Assembly: GCA_033398695.1 (NCBI GenBank)
Contig: CM065806.1
Coordinates: 45,657,001 to 45,721,000, forward strand
Source of the DNA: Orobanche coerulescens
Lineage: Eukaryota; Streptophyta; Magnoliopsida; Lamiales; Orobanchaceae
Direction of reading: 5' to 3'
DNA: 64,000 nucleotides
The translations under genes were made by a program, and so were the position numbers. The notes beneath the pieces are model-generated. The model saw only the letters and a list, made by a program, of their open reading frames with translations, was not told the DNA's origin and did not search any database. Shown piece after piece: positions 1-10,795 of the stretch. Each line of letters opens with the position of its first letter. The stretch's first letter is position 1.

Positions 1-310
1 ACCCTTGGCATAGAGTATGCCATAATCTAGCCAATATTTCCGCAACTCGCCCTTATTTACTTGTTCAAGCAGCTTCAAATAAACCGAATCATTCTGGGAC
101 ACTTCTCGGATTTTCCTCAAGAAATCCGTCTCAACCAACGTTATCGCAGCAACATAGTCCTCCACCACTTTTCGACTAAGAGCATCTGCCACGTCATTAT
201 GCTTGCCTGGTCGATGTACCCAAGTAAAATCGAACTCGCCCAAGAGTTCTTGCCAACGAGCCTGTTTCGGGGACAGCTTCTTCTGTCTGAAATATGTGTT
301 AGCAACATTG
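1..310 (-). pseudogene. End of RNase H and start of integrase, element F (cut by window edge)
   Basis: Translating the minus strand in shifting frames gives the RNase H to integrase linker of Ty3/gypsy pol, including an N-D-V-A-D-A-L-S-R motif near 200-175. Further on comes a segment resembling the start of the integrase N-terminal region. The zinc-binding HHCC motif and the catalytic DDE residues lie beyond base 1. There is a frame break around 310, where the upstream RNase H frame ends in a stop. I cannot say whether this break is real or a base error. Confidence 0.6.
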
Positions 311-1338
311 TCACCACCACGTGAATCTCGTACCGAGTAGGTAGTGGCGCCACACTTCCAAACAATGGATCACTGCTGACATTTCCTTCTCATGGGTACT
401 GTACCGCTGCTCGGCATCCTTCAGCTTCCGACTTTCGAATGCTATCGGGTGCTTGTCCTGCACCAAAACACCCCCAAGAGCACGGTCCGACGCGTCCACT
501 TGTACTTCAAATGGTTTATCTAAGTCTGGGAGCTTGAGAACAGGTTCTGATGTAATGGCCTGTTTCAATCTCTCCAAGGCTTCCTGACATTCCAATGTCC
601 ATTCCCACTGCTTGTCCTTCTTAAGTAAATCCGTCAAAGGGTTGGCGATCCTGGAATATCCCCTCACGAACCGACGGTAATAGTTCGCTAATCCCAAGAA
701 CGACCGCAACTCCGCAACCTTTGATGGAACCGGCCAATCCACAACAGCCTGTATTTTCTTAGGGTCCATGCAGATTTTTCCTTGGCTAATAATGTGACCA
801 AGAAAAGTGATTTTGTCCCGACAAAATTCACACTTCTCCTTTTTAGCATAAAGCTTATTTTCCATGACTTTATGAAAACCGACCGTAGGTGCACCAAATG
901 GTCCTCTAAAGACTCAGAATAAACAACGATATCATCCAAATACACAACAACAAAACGATCAAGAAACTCATACAAAACATCATTCATGAGATTACAGAAT
1001 GTAGCAGGAGCATTAGTTAAGCCGAAAGGCATCACTAATGATTCGAACGACCCATATCTCGTCACGAAGGTAGTCTTTGCCTCATCTCCCGGGGCAACCC
1101 GCACCTGCCAATATCCCGACCTTAGATCAATCTTTGTGTACCATCTTGCTCGTGCCAACTTGTCAAACAGATCGAGAGCGTTTGGAATAGGGTACTTATT
1201 TTTGATAGTAACCTTATTCAAAGCCCTATAATCCACACACATCCTCAGCGTACCATCTTGCTTTTTCTGGAATAGAACCGGCGACCCATATGGAGCTTTG
1301 GAAGGCTGGATCAATCCGGCCTCCAACAATTCGTCCAA
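311..1338 (-). pseudogene. Reverse transcriptase and RNase H, element F
   Basis: The first reading frame (1338-688) starts with the RT fingers and palm: a V-D-Y-R-A-L-N-K block, then [16 protein letters not shown], and the catalytic Y-L-D-D at 942-931. Around 870-700 the frame shifts. The second frame (865-311) carries the thumb, with the F-L-G-H-I and [11 protein letters not shown] motifs, and the RNase H start with [12 protein letters not shown]. Enzymatically this would copy the element RNA and degrade the RNA strand in the particle. A stop at 1341-1339 separates it from the protease frame. Broken by one stop and at least one frameshift. Confidence 0.88.
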
Positions 1339-2061
1339 CTATCTCCTTAACTCGGCCAACTCCGCTGGTGGCATCCTGTAAGGTGCTTGCGCAGGAGGTC
1401 TCGCACCTGGTTCCAACTCGATCTTATGGTCACAAGCACGTCTCGGTGGTAATACTTTCGGCAATTCGGGTGGCATGATATCCCCGAATTCCTCAAGCAA
1501 ATCCGCAACAACATCGGGCACATCCTGGTATACGTCCTGTTTGATCTCAACCAATACAGCAAGGTAGGTGGGTTCGCCATGTCTTATCCCATCCTTGACC
1601 TGTATGGCCGAGAGCAAACTCGTCTTCTTTCCATCCCCTTTGTCCAACGACACAAATGAACCCTTAACAAAGCAAGGACAGCTTTCATCTGAAATGAGTA
1701 TACCTCCCAAATGCGGCATCACCGCGACTTTCGTCGACAATAGGAATTCCATTCCTAGGATGAGATCAAAATCGTCAAGGTGAGTGGCTCTCAAAGGACA
1801 CCGTCCCTTCCACGGTCCGATCGCAAGATCCACTTCCGCAACACCCTTGATGATTTGAGCCGGTGCATTCACGGTCTTCATCTGGCTACTACTCTTATTC
1901 ATCAAATTCAATCCCAGCCTATGAATTTGATGATCAGCCACAAAGTTATGAGTAGCACCTGAATCAACGAGTGCCATTACCTCTTTTCCATTCACGAGAG
2001 TCTTCACATACATTAGACTCGACTTCTGGGGCTTGCTTTGAATCGCACAAAGCAACTGCAT
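1339..2061 (-). CDS. Retroviral-type aspartic protease and pol N-terminus, element F
   Basis: 240 residues. The active-site motif A-L-V-D-S-G-A-T-H-N-F-V lies about 35 residues in. The flap and hydrophobic core (L-I-L-G-M-E-F-L) come about 70 residues later, as expected for gypsy retropepsins. The C-terminal third leads into RT with the P-P-R-R-A-C-D-H-K-I-E-L-E-P-G-A block that normally precedes the RT fingers. The protease would cleave the gag-pol polyprotein. It starts only 12 bases after the gag stop, so the original arrangement was probably a continuous polyprotein or stop readthrough. The catalytic D-S-G triad residue is intact. Confidence 0.85.
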   Translation of the reverse strand: MQLLCAIQSKPQKSSLMYVKTLVNGKEVMALVDSGATHNFVADHQIHRLGLNLMNKSSSQMKTVNAPAQIIKGVAEVDLAIGPWKGRCPLRATHLDDFDLILGMEFLLSTKVAVMPHLGGILISDESCPCFVKGSFVSLDKGDGKKTSLLSAIQVKDGIRHGEPTYLAVLVEIKQDVYQDVPDVVADLLEEFGDIMPPELPKVLPPRRACDHKIELEPGARPPAQAPYRMPPAELAELRR

Positions 2062-2073
2062 AGGATTTACCCT

Positions 2074-3210
2074 TCACGGGCCATCATCCTCACTTTTCGC
2101 GTCATCCTCGGCCACAATTGCATTCAACTTCCCACGTTTCGAGCAATCTCGCATCCGATGGTCTCCACCGCATAAGAAGCAACCGCGGTTTGTTTTGTCC
2201 AGAACAGGTTGTTGTTTGGACACTTCCCTTGGCTTTCTGGCATTTCCTTCATAGCCTTTCTTCTTCTTATACTTCCCATTCTTATCCTTCTTGCTCTTAA
2301 CGAACTTCTCCTTCCCGGAATCCTTTTTATTCCGATTCTGGTCTGGAGCACCAATGACCTTATAATCCACAAGGCCGTCTGCCGCAGCAATGGCTGATGG
2401 CAAGTCCTTGACCCCTTGCCTCCGCAATTCAGTTTGGGCCCAAGACTGCAATCCCGCCAAGAAGTTGAACAATTTGTCTCCCTCGGACATGTCACGAATA
2501 TCCAGCATCAAGGAACTAAATTCCTTCACGTACTCACGTACAGCCCCCGTCTGTCTCAAATTACGCAGCGCACTCCTTGCCAACCACTCCGTGTTGCAAG
2601 GAAGGAACTGATCCTTCAACTCTTTCTTCAGAGTTTCCCAAGTCTCGATAGGTTCACGATTCGCACTAGCATCGTCTGATAGACGTGCACGCCACCACAA
2701 CTTTGCATCTCCCGTGAGATACATGCTAGTAATTTGTACCTTTTCCTTGTCGGGAACATGAGCCGCATTGAAGTATGCCTCCATGTCCCACAAGAAGTTT
2801 TCCAACTCTTTGGCGCTCCGCACACCGCCAAATTGCTTAGGTTCAGGAACTTTCACCTTGGATGAAGAAGGACGGTCTTCGCTGGAACTCGATCCAACGA
2901 CCTTCTTCAAGACTTTCACGTCATCTTTGATTCCCATCAACTTGGTATCGAGCGTGTCACAGAGAATACTGATATCCTCTTGACACCCAACAATCTTTCC
3001 TTCAACAAACTCAGGCAACCCATCCAATGATTTCTGGGTGCTCTCTGCCAACTTTCGAATCGCTTCAATGGACTCATCGATCGCTTGAAACCATTGAAAG
3101 ATCCCCGTAACAACTGACATTTGTGGAGGTTGTCCCACCAAGTTTTCCAACCTGAGAACCCGTGTTTCCAAGGACGCCACACGTTCCTCTCTTGTCTTCG
3201 GATCAGCCAT
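2074..3210 (-). CDS. Gag nucleocapsid/capsid protein, element F
   Basis: 378 residues starting at an ATG about 35 bases after the primer binding site. The N-terminal 100 residues are predicted coiled coil. The middle carries the plant retrotransposon gag capsid domain, with W-W-R-A-R, W-E-T-L-K-K-E-L-K-D-Q-F and L-R-N-L-R-Q-T-G-A-V-R-E-Y blocks. A lysine-rich linker then leads to one CCHC zinc knuckle, C-F-L-C-G-G-D-H-R-M-R-D-C, around residue 345. This C-x2-C-G-G-x-H-R form is common in chromovirus gags. The frame is intact. It would form the virus-like particle and bind element RNA. Confidence 0.88.
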   Translation of the reverse strand: MADPKTREERVASLETRVLRLENLVGQPPQMSVVTGIFQWFQAIDESIEAIRKLAESTQKSLDGLPEFVEGKIVGCQEDISILCDTLDTKLMGIKDDVKVLKKVVGSSSSEDRPSSSKVKVPEPKQFGGVRSAKELENFLWDMEAYFNAAHVPDKEKVQITSMYLTGDAKLWWRARLSDDASANREPIETWETLKKELKDQFLPCNTEWLARSALRNLRQTGAVREYVKEFSSLMLDIRDMSEGDKLFNFLAGLQSWAQTELRRQGVKDLPSAIAAADGLVDYKVIGAPDQNRNKKDSGKEKFVKSKKDKNGKYKKKKGYEGNARKPREVSKQQPVLDKTNRGCFLCGGDHRMRDCSKRGKLNAIVAEDDAKSEDDGP

Positions 3211-3246
3211 TTCTTCTCAAAGAAATTCCGTCAGAACCCAAATTGG

Positions 3247-3258
3247 GCTCTGATACCA
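3247..3258 (-). other. Primer binding site, element F
   Basis: On the minus strand this reads TGGTATCAGAGC, the exact 12-base complement of the plant initiator methionine tRNA 3' end. It lies two bases inside the LTR edge at 3261. It primes minus-strand DNA synthesis. Confidence 0.93.
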
Positions 3259-3260
3259 CT

Positions 3261-4534
3261 TGTCACAGGGTTAAATTTCGAGGTTAAATTTTTTGCAAAT
3301 TTACACGCCTGTGCGGCCTGATTGTGCACCAATCAGTCAGCCCTTTCCCTTTCAAACCCTCGTGTTTATATGAAACTGGAAAATATGAAAGTAAAGCTCA
3401 CCACAAGCACAATGGAAAAACAGCATCAACACACACAAGTTTACAGGAGGAATCCTCCCAACTTTGCACTACTTCCAACAATTCGTACAAAGACCAAATC
3501 GGCCAAAGTTACACACACAATGGCTCACTCAACTCAGTGCTCACAGAATGCACTTCGTTTTTCCTGCACTCGTTTTCCTCTCTGTCAAAATCGAGTGTCC
3601 TTAGACTATTTATAGGCCTAAGGTTGCAGAGGACAATCCCCCAACTGCTGGGACAAATGGACAAACGTAAAACAAACACGTGGCATAACCGTCCGCAAGG
3701 TTATGCTGCGTGTCCAGCATCCTACATAACCGCCCGCAAGGTTATGTCTCGCTTCGTGCCACGTATCGGTTAACCGTCGTTAACCGCATCGAGTAACCGT
3801 CGCCAACCGCTCGTTTACTTATCGGACACCTGTATCCGCATGCCGCATGCACGCTCCTGGAAGTTCCTTCGGATAACCGTTCGAGCAATAACCGTCAATG
3901 CCACGCTGGAATGGGCGTAATCGTCGCCCAACACCTGTCTAAGTCCCGCGCGCGCCAATATCTCGCGTTCCCTTGCGCGCGGGGCATCCAGCTCGCTAAG
4001 TGTTGAACCAGCTCACATTTCCGACCCTTGTTGCCCACAAGTAGTCCGAGTCCGCACGACTCGGACGTTGCCCTCGAATACCCGCATCGATCGACCCAAC
4101 CCGGATTATGGGTTTGGATCCCTGAACCGACCCGTGACCCGTTTTTGACCCGAGCCACATCATATCCGAAACTTCCCACAAGGCCTTGGCCGATAGCAAA
4201 TCACTCGACCGGCTCGCGGCCCGACTCTTTGGAGCACCTCCCCCCTATAATAGGCTTTGAAAGATTTTCCCTTGTGATAGCAGTGGATACTGAAAAGCTG
4301 AGGAGTCCACTAATAACCTCAACTCAAAGTCTGCCCAATTTTTCACTTCCAATGCAAGTCCTGCATGACCCTTCCGAGCAAAGTCACCAACATCTTGCCA
4401 CAGAACCTCATTTCACACCTTTCCTCCTTGCATGGATCCGGTGCCGCACCCTCTCGGCACCCCTCGCCCCCTGGGCGCGCAGCCTTCCGCATCCTGGTGC
4501 GCCCGGGGCCGAGTCATCGGATAAGGGGCTAACA
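3261..4534 (-). repeat. 5' LTR of element F
   Basis: On the minus strand it starts TGTTAGCCCC and ends CCTGTGACA, giving the TG...CA termini, and is about 1274 bp long. The 3' boundary is fixed by the primer binding site; the 5' boundary by the switch at 4535 to sequence matching the copia LTRs at 15640 and 23190. A TATA box (CTATAAATAG, 3615-3606) sits roughly 350 bases before the LTR end. Open frames on either strand here (for example 4028-4591) have no recognisable domain and I do not call them. The partner LTR lies outside the window. Confidence 0.85.
3606..3615 (-). promoter_or_regulatory. TATA box of LTR F
   Basis: CTATAAATAG on the minus strand, a consensus plant TATA box at the expected place in the LTR. 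Transcription of F would start about 30 bases downstream (near 3575). Confidence 0.7.
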
Positions 4535-5231
4535 ATATCCTTGAAGACATTGAAGATCAGTGACACAAAAAAACACACCCAAGTAACCTAATACTCAAGC
4601 TATCAAAGTTATCATCTGAGCAAACATATCTCCAAGTATACTGCAATCTAGAACGAAAGAGATATACAGTGCTCAAACATCAAGAACAGCCATCATCAGC
4701 TCAAGAACTTGATATTCAAAGCTGCTGTTCTTACCTGGTTACCTACCTTTTACCTCTGTGTAAAAACCGAGCTCTGTGTGAACTCAACAAGTTATTCTGA
4801 CCTGTGTGGGACGAATAAGGACGAAGCTTTGGAACTGTGTGTGAAGAAGCTAGTTAAGAAGGAAGCTTTAACCAATCTGTGTGAACGGTTGAAAGTGACA
4901 TTCTTTGTATCAATCTGTGTGAACGATACAAGGATAGGTTTGTTTATAATTACGTAGTTGTGTACGCAGTAATTATAATAAACTTTACTCTGTGTGGAGG
5001 ACCGGTGGACGTAGAGGGTTTACCTCGAACCACTTAAATTCTGTGTCATTTACCTTACGCTTTTCTTGTTTTAAATTCTTGTGATATATTAAGTATACAC
5101 CAAATACTTCGTTCTTGTATTCACGGCAACTAATCGTATCCAAGACTTCCGCTACGCACTCAGTTTAGATTCCGTCAGTTTGTTGTTTAAACTATTTTCC
5201 AAAGCGTATCGGTATACTTAAGTGGCCAACA
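4535..5231 (+). repeat. Truncated 5' LTR of element A
   Basis: Matches the 3' part (about 700 bp) of the full LTRs at 15193-16345 and 22741-23896 and ends in the same CCAACA. The first bases (ATATCC) correspond to the second half of the TATA box of the full LTR, so the F insertion removed U3 and split the core promoter. Relative to the other LTRs, almost every difference I see is at a CTG or CAG (see findings). Confidence 0.9.
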
Positions 5232-5233
5232 AG

Positions 5234-5245
5234 TGGTATCGGAGC
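5234..5245 (+). other. Primer binding site, element A
   Basis: TGGTATCGGAGC, two bases after the LTR end. It differs from the initiator-tRNA complement by one base (A to G at position 8). Element B has the same G at its site (47978-47967), so the variant is a family feature rather than a new mutation. Confidence 0.85.
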
Positions 5246-5342
5246 GGTTGATTCTAAAAAGAATCGGTCGTATTTCTTTTTAACCGAATCGATTCAAATC
5301 ACTTATTTTCAAAGCAGTCTCTTTCATTCCTATATTATCGGT

Positions 5343-7530
5343 ATGGATACTTCTATGATTAACAAAGTCCCTATGTTCTCTATTAACGAATTTGACGATT
5401 GGAGAATTAGAATGGAAGCTCATCTTGCGGCAATGCACGAAGAGATGATTTTTGTTATACGGGATGGTCCGATCAAGATCATGAAGGTCAATCCGGCCGC
5501 AAGGATTGAGGGCCAAGCCCATCTTTGAAATGCTCGAGAAAGAACGCGAGCAATGGACAAGATGAAAGGAAGCGAGCCAATCTCGACAACGTGGCTAAGA
5601 ACGCGTTATTTGTCACTCTTGACAAAGGCACGTTCTCAAAGGTAAAGAGCTGCAAAGCGGCCAAAGAAATCTGGGATAAACTCAAGTTAATTTGTGAGGG
5701 AACCGAGCTCTCAAAAGAAAACAAAATTTCAAAACTTACTCAGCAATTCGAATCTTTTGAAATGAAACCAACGGAAACACTTGAGGAACTTGACCTCAGA
5801 TTTACTGGTATTGTTGGTGAACTTGAAGCGTTGGGCAAGATTTACACCCAAAAGGAGAAGAACTTAAAAATTTCAGATCTCTCCCAGCCCGATGGGACAT
5901 TAAGACCACGACTATGCGTGTATCCCGTAATCTTAATGAAATATCCACTTTTGATCTCTTCTCCGACCTTAAAGCTTTTGAGTATGACATTGTGAAGAGA
6001 GAAAGTCAAGAATCTCCTTCAAAGATCACGGACTCTGTTCTTGTATCGAACCGCCGACACAAAGCATGCCTAGCTCGTCGAAGCCCTGGTCACAAGAGCG
6101 CTGACAGTGACGACATCCTGTCACAAGATGAAATGGCACTTCTAATGCATAAATTCAAAAAGTTCATCAAACGATCTGAAAGACTCCTACGAGCCCAAAC
6201 CTCACAACAAGGTAAATACAGAAACATCATCCGGTGATGCTAACTCGTGTTATAAGCTGGAAACCGTGCCATTATGCAAACAAATGTCCTCATCCCAAAG
6301 TCCAAAGATTGCCCGAGGCCGAGCAACAAGAGAGAGATGAAAGAAGACGTGCTTGGAAAGACAAGCTCAAGGCCCCGATTGGAGAATCGAAGCCTCCCCA
6401 CACCATCCAAATCAGCAGAATGTCTTGGTGGTCACTAAAAGTGATTCATCGGCGATGAGTTCGATGATAAAGCATACATGTGCTTTATGGCCAAAGATGT
6501 TCCATAAGGTGAAGACGGCGACGATGAGGTAAGTTCAACCTCGGCTATTCCATCTAATGCATCTCATACTTTGAAAATATGATGAATGAATTCAAAAACA
6601 TTCAAAAGGCCCATGAGACTCTAAAATCGAGAACATACGACTTCAATTAACAAATCTAGAGTGAAAGATGAAAATGACTTCTTGAAAATAAACTATGAAA
6701 ATATGTCTCTTGATTGTGAAACCAAAGAAGGTCGATTTTGAAAAACTCATGGAGAGCAATCATCAACTTGCTCATGAACTAAATGCGGTTAAAACCCATA
6801 ATGAGAGCAAGACAAATGATTTGGTTCTACTACAAACCAAAATTACAACTCTCGAGAAGAGAGAAACTGAACTTGAGACCATTCTGAAGTCTTTTGAAAA
6901 ATCGTCCAAAAGAATGGAAGAAATTCTGAGCACTGGGCAACATGCTCATGATAAAAGTGGCTTAGGATACAGCTCATGTTCAAATAAAGGAAAAACTAGT
7001 ACTGTGTTCGTCAAGAGTTTGGAACACATTCTAGAATCGGAAGATACTCCTAGTCCCATAAAGGAACCTGCTGTACCGAGAAAACCGAAAGCTGCAATTC
7101 CGCCCCCTCAACTCTACTATTCGAGACAGTGGAACCAACAACCACTCAGAAGGCGTAATCTACAGCATGCTCCACAAGCATATCATCAAAGCCGACAGTC
7201 ATTCAGAAAGAAGACGGTATCCAACCACCAAAGGCCCGCACGGCAGTACACTCAGTACAGTGCGCCTAGGTATTGGATACAGGAGCCCCGTTATCCTTCA
7301 AGACAGCAGATGCCAGTTCAGTATCAACAACAGCATTGGGAATCCAACTGGAGACCCAGAAGACAAGCTGTTAGGCCTAGGAAAATGGCTCCACCTCCTA
7401 GACGGCACTCGTACTGGAATAATAATAATAACCCTGAATTTTACATGCATAGTAATTATCATGATTATAACAACTACGGATATGCCCCCCGTAGATATCG
7501 CAATCTTGCAGAGTACATCCTACGATAAAC
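5343..7530 (+). pseudogene. Gag of element A, frameshifted
   Basis: Starts at the ATG at 5343, matching the start of the homologous gag of element B. The capsid region (5525-5995) carries the plant copia UBN2-type gag blocks, with A-K-N-A-L-F-V-T-L-D-K-G and F-E-S-F-E-M-K-P-T-E-T-L-E-E-L. It is followed by one zinc knuckle around 6248-6300, garbled here, and then a long coiled coil (6695-6930). The tail (7080-7500) is very basic and rich in Q, Y and R. Frame changes occur near 5527, 5960, 6236 and 6460-6690, so no single long frame survives. An unusually long, coiled-coil-bearing gag fits Sireviruses. Some breaks may be sequencing errors. Confidence 0.8.
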
Positions 7531-7614
7531 CAATTGTCGGGAAAATCGGGTACCTAAAGGAACTAACATATATGGACCCAAAAATCAAAGGGGACCTAAA
7601 TCTACCTAATTTCT

Positions 7615-9083
7615 TTGTTACAGGACATTCTAGAGGAGGATACCTGGTACTTCGATAGTGGATGCTCTCGTCACATGACCGGAGATAGGAGCAAGCTATC
7701 TGATTTCGTAGAAGGTCGTGGTCCAAAAGTTCGCTTCGGTGATAAGTCTAAAGGAAGAACAAGAGGGAAAGGAAACCTACTTGTCGGGAAACTCAAGGTC
7801 ACCGATGTTGCATATGTTGAAGGCTTACAGTATAATCTACTTAGTATTAGCTTGATTACGTGATAAACAGCTTCGGTGAAGTTCTATATAGATCGTTTGA
7901 GAGTCAAGAACACCCAAACCAAAGAAGTTGTGCTTACAGGAAGCATCGTAATATGTACATTCTTGTTTGGAAGCCTATGAGCTCCTCAATTCCATGTTTT
8001 GTTGCCAAAGACACTGCAGATCTTAGTGGCTATGGCACAAGAGGATGTCTCACGTCAACTTCAAGACGATCAACAAGCTTTCAAGACAGGGTATGGTTAG
8101 AGGTTTGCGGATGTGTCATTCAAGAAGGACGGTCTGCGGACCATGCCGTAAAGGCAAGCAAATTAAGTCAACCACGAAAAGCAAATCCTACCTTTCAACC
8201 CAAAGAGTGTTGGAAATGCTACACATGGATCTCTACGGTCCTGTAGACCCGTAAGTTTGGGAGGTAAGAAATATTGCATGGTTGTTGTTGATGATTATTC
8301 CGGTATGCTTGGACGATCTTTCTTAGCAAGAAGAAGGAAACAACATCAAGGCTGCCCGAGCTCCTGAGAAAGTTGCAGAATGAAAAAGCATCGAGTATCG
8401 TGTGCATTCATTCCGATAGAGGTACTGAATTTACTAACCGCTTTATAGAGCAATACTGTTCGGAGAATGGAATACAGCACGAATACTCAGCTGCCCGAAC
8501 ACCTCAACAAAATGGTGTTGCCGAGCGAAAGAATAGGACGTTGAAAGAAGCAACAAGGACAATGATTGCCGCAAGCAAATTGCCACAGCGTTTCTGGGGT
8601 GAAGCAACCAATACAGCGTGCTACACTCAAAACCGCTGTATCGTCAACAAGCACCACAACAAAACAGCTTATGAGGTATGGAATAACAAAACTCCATTAG
8701 TTTCGTATTTTCACATTTTTGGATGCAGGTGTTATGTATTGAACAATGGGAAGGACCAACTTAGAACCTTTGATGAAAAATTAGATGAAGGAATATTCGT
8801 AGGATACTCCTCCGTCAGCAAAGCGTTCAGAATCTTTAATAAAAGGAGGTTGACGATCGAGGAATCAGTTCATGTAGTGTTCGACGAACCACACCATGAC
8901 CCTACAGGAGTAGATGATATCACTCAGGACATTCACCATCTATCCATCTTGGATCCACCTACACCCATAGAACCTGTAGTTGATTTAGAAATCAACCCCG
9001 CAGCTGTAAGAATTGATGTGGATGAAGGCGATTGCATGTCAAGCTGTACCCACAGAAACTTTCGATACAGTACGGGATCCTGA
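7615..9083 (+). pseudogene. Protease, GAG-pre-integrase and integrase core, element A
   Basis: Protease: W-Y-F-D-S-G-C-S-R-H-M-T at about 7642-7677, active Asp present. The zinc-binding pre-integrase segment (about 8020-8190) is split between frames; its C-G-P-C-R-K-G-K end is readable near 8140. Integrase core: the first Asp in M-D-L-Y-G-P (about 8224), the second in H-S-D-R-G-T-E-F (about 8410), and the Glu in N-G-V-A-E-R-K-N-R-T (about 8520), so DDE is complete. A GKGKN-like C-terminal region follows to about 9000. The enzymes mature the polyprotein and insert the cDNA. Frames change near 7860, 8040, 8250 and 8370. Confidence 0.85.
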
Positions 9084-9097
9084 ACTAGAACCCGACC

Positions 9098-10795
9098 GAA
9101 GATGGTTGAAAGATCACCCGCAAGAGCTGATCATTGGAAACATTAATGCAGGTGTTTCTACTCGTACGAGAATACAGAGTACACAAGGAAATGTACTTTG
9201 TGCACAAGAAGAATCTAATGCTGAAGTCTCACAGTTTCCTAAATGGAAATCTCAATCCGAACTTAGGAGACTCAATATGTGCACTATCGCTGTATTCTTA
9301 GCCCAGTCCGAACCTGTTTCGACCATAGACGCTCTTAACAACTCTCATTGGATAACATCTATGGAAGAAGAGCTTAACGGTTTCGAAAGAAACAATGTAT
9401 GGTATCTTGTACCCAGACCGACACACCAATCGGCTATAGGAACCAAATGGGTATTTCGAAACAAAAAGGATCGAAATGGACTTATCGTAAGGAACAAATC
9501 CAGACTAGTAGCACAAGGCTATTGTCAGGAAGAAGGAATCGACTATGATGAAACCTTCGCCCCTGTAGCGAGACTAGAAGCCATTAGGATATTTTTAGCC
9601 TTTGCCGCCATAAGAGTTTTATCGTATACCAAATGGACGTCAAGAGTGCTTTCTGAATGGAGAGCTTGCGAAGAAGTTTATGTTGAACAACCACCGTGGT
9701 TTGCCAACACAGACGGTATCGATCTAGTTTACGAGCTAAGGAAAGCGTACGGACTTAAACAAGCCCTAGAGCACAGTACGAAACCCTCTCCCGAGATCTA
9801 ACCAACAACGGATTTGAGAAAGGTGCTGTCGACAAAACCTTGTTCAAGATACAGGAAGGTGATGACCTTCTAATGGTACAAATCTATGTCGATGATATTA
9901 TTTTTGGTTCAACTAACCTTGCGCTATGTCGAAGGTTCTCACATCTCATGCAAAGTAAATTTGAAATGAGTATGATGGGGGAACTTAGTTATTTCCTAGG
10001 TTTGCAGGTAAAGCGATTGCCTACAGGTATATTCATCAACCAGGAGAAATACAAAGAAGGAGCTTCTCAACAAATTTGGAATGAACACTTCCAAATCCTC
10101 GCCAACCCCCATGAGCACTTCCGTGCAAATTAGTGCTGATGAAGCCGGAAAGCCGTTTGACCAATCACTCTACAGGAAGCTCATTGGTTCGCTCCTGTAC
10201 CTAACGGCTAGCAGGCCCGATATCCAGTTCTTTGTTGGAGTGTGTGCGAGTTACCAAGTTGCAACTAAGGAATCACACTTATATACAGCTTAACGTATAC
10301 TGAAGTACATTAAAGGAACAGTCGTTTCTGGTCTGTGGTATCCTAAGGAAGGCGGATTCGATTTAGTTGGATACTGCGACTCGGTTCTCGGAGGTGCAAG
10401 CTAGATAGGAAGAGTACAAGTGGAACTTGTCACTTTCTCGGACCTAGACTCGTTTCTTGGTTCAAGAAGAAGCAATTGGCTAACTCTCTTTCCACTACCG
10501 AATCGAGTACTATGTCTTGTGGTAGGCTGTATGCAGATCCTTTGGATGCAAAGAACAAGCTGTCGATTATGGAATCGATGCTAGAGAGACTCCAATCATG
10601 TGTGATAGCACGAGTGCAATTGCAATCACGCACAATCGCTTTTGCACTCGCGCACTAAACATATCAACATGAAGCATCATTTTATCAGAATCATGTCGAG
10701 AACAAGGATGTTCGCCTAGAAAAGTTCATACAGACATCCAGTGGCCGACATTTTCACCAAGCCTCTCGACACAAGCAAGATTCAACATGCTTAGA
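9098..10795 (+). pseudogene. Reverse transcriptase and RNase H, element A copy 1
   Basis: RT blocks appear in order: G-T-K-W-V-F-R-N-K (about 9440), S-R-L-V-A-Q-G-Y (about 9500), the catalytic Y-V-D-D at 9885-9896, and F-L-G-L-Q-V. The RNase H region (10300-10790) is strongly garbled, with the D-S-T-S-A and H-I-N-M-K-H-H-F-I end motifs only partly readable. Copy 2 at 16651 reads through several frameshifts present here. The V-K-S-A-F-L-N-G block at about 9640 is disrupted here but intact in copy 2. Most disagreements between the copies fall at CTG/CAG. Confidence 0.85.

Larger units (their letters stand above)
1..4534 (-). mobile_element. Element F: Ty3/gypsy LTR retrotransposon, 5' half
   Basis: Read on the minus strand from high to low coordinates: 5' LTR (4534-3261), primer binding site, gag, protease, reverse transcriptase, RNase H, then the window edge before most of integrase. 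The order PR-RT-RH-(IN) is that of Ty3/gypsy. Its LTR terminus abuts the interior of the copia LTR of element A at 4534/4535, so F inserted into A. The CCHC form in gag and the iMet-type primer site suggest a chromovirus, but without the integrase C-terminus I cannot assign a clade. The coding region carries several stops and a frameshift, so this copy is inactive as read. Confidence 0.9.

Noticed and set aside
3324..3773. 149-codon open frame in LTR F
   Set aside because: Antisense to the LTR, no similarity recognised, overlaps R/U5 of the element.
4028..4591. 187-codon open frame in LTR F running into LTR A
   Set aside because: Crosses the junction between two elements at 4534/4535, so it cannot be an original gene.
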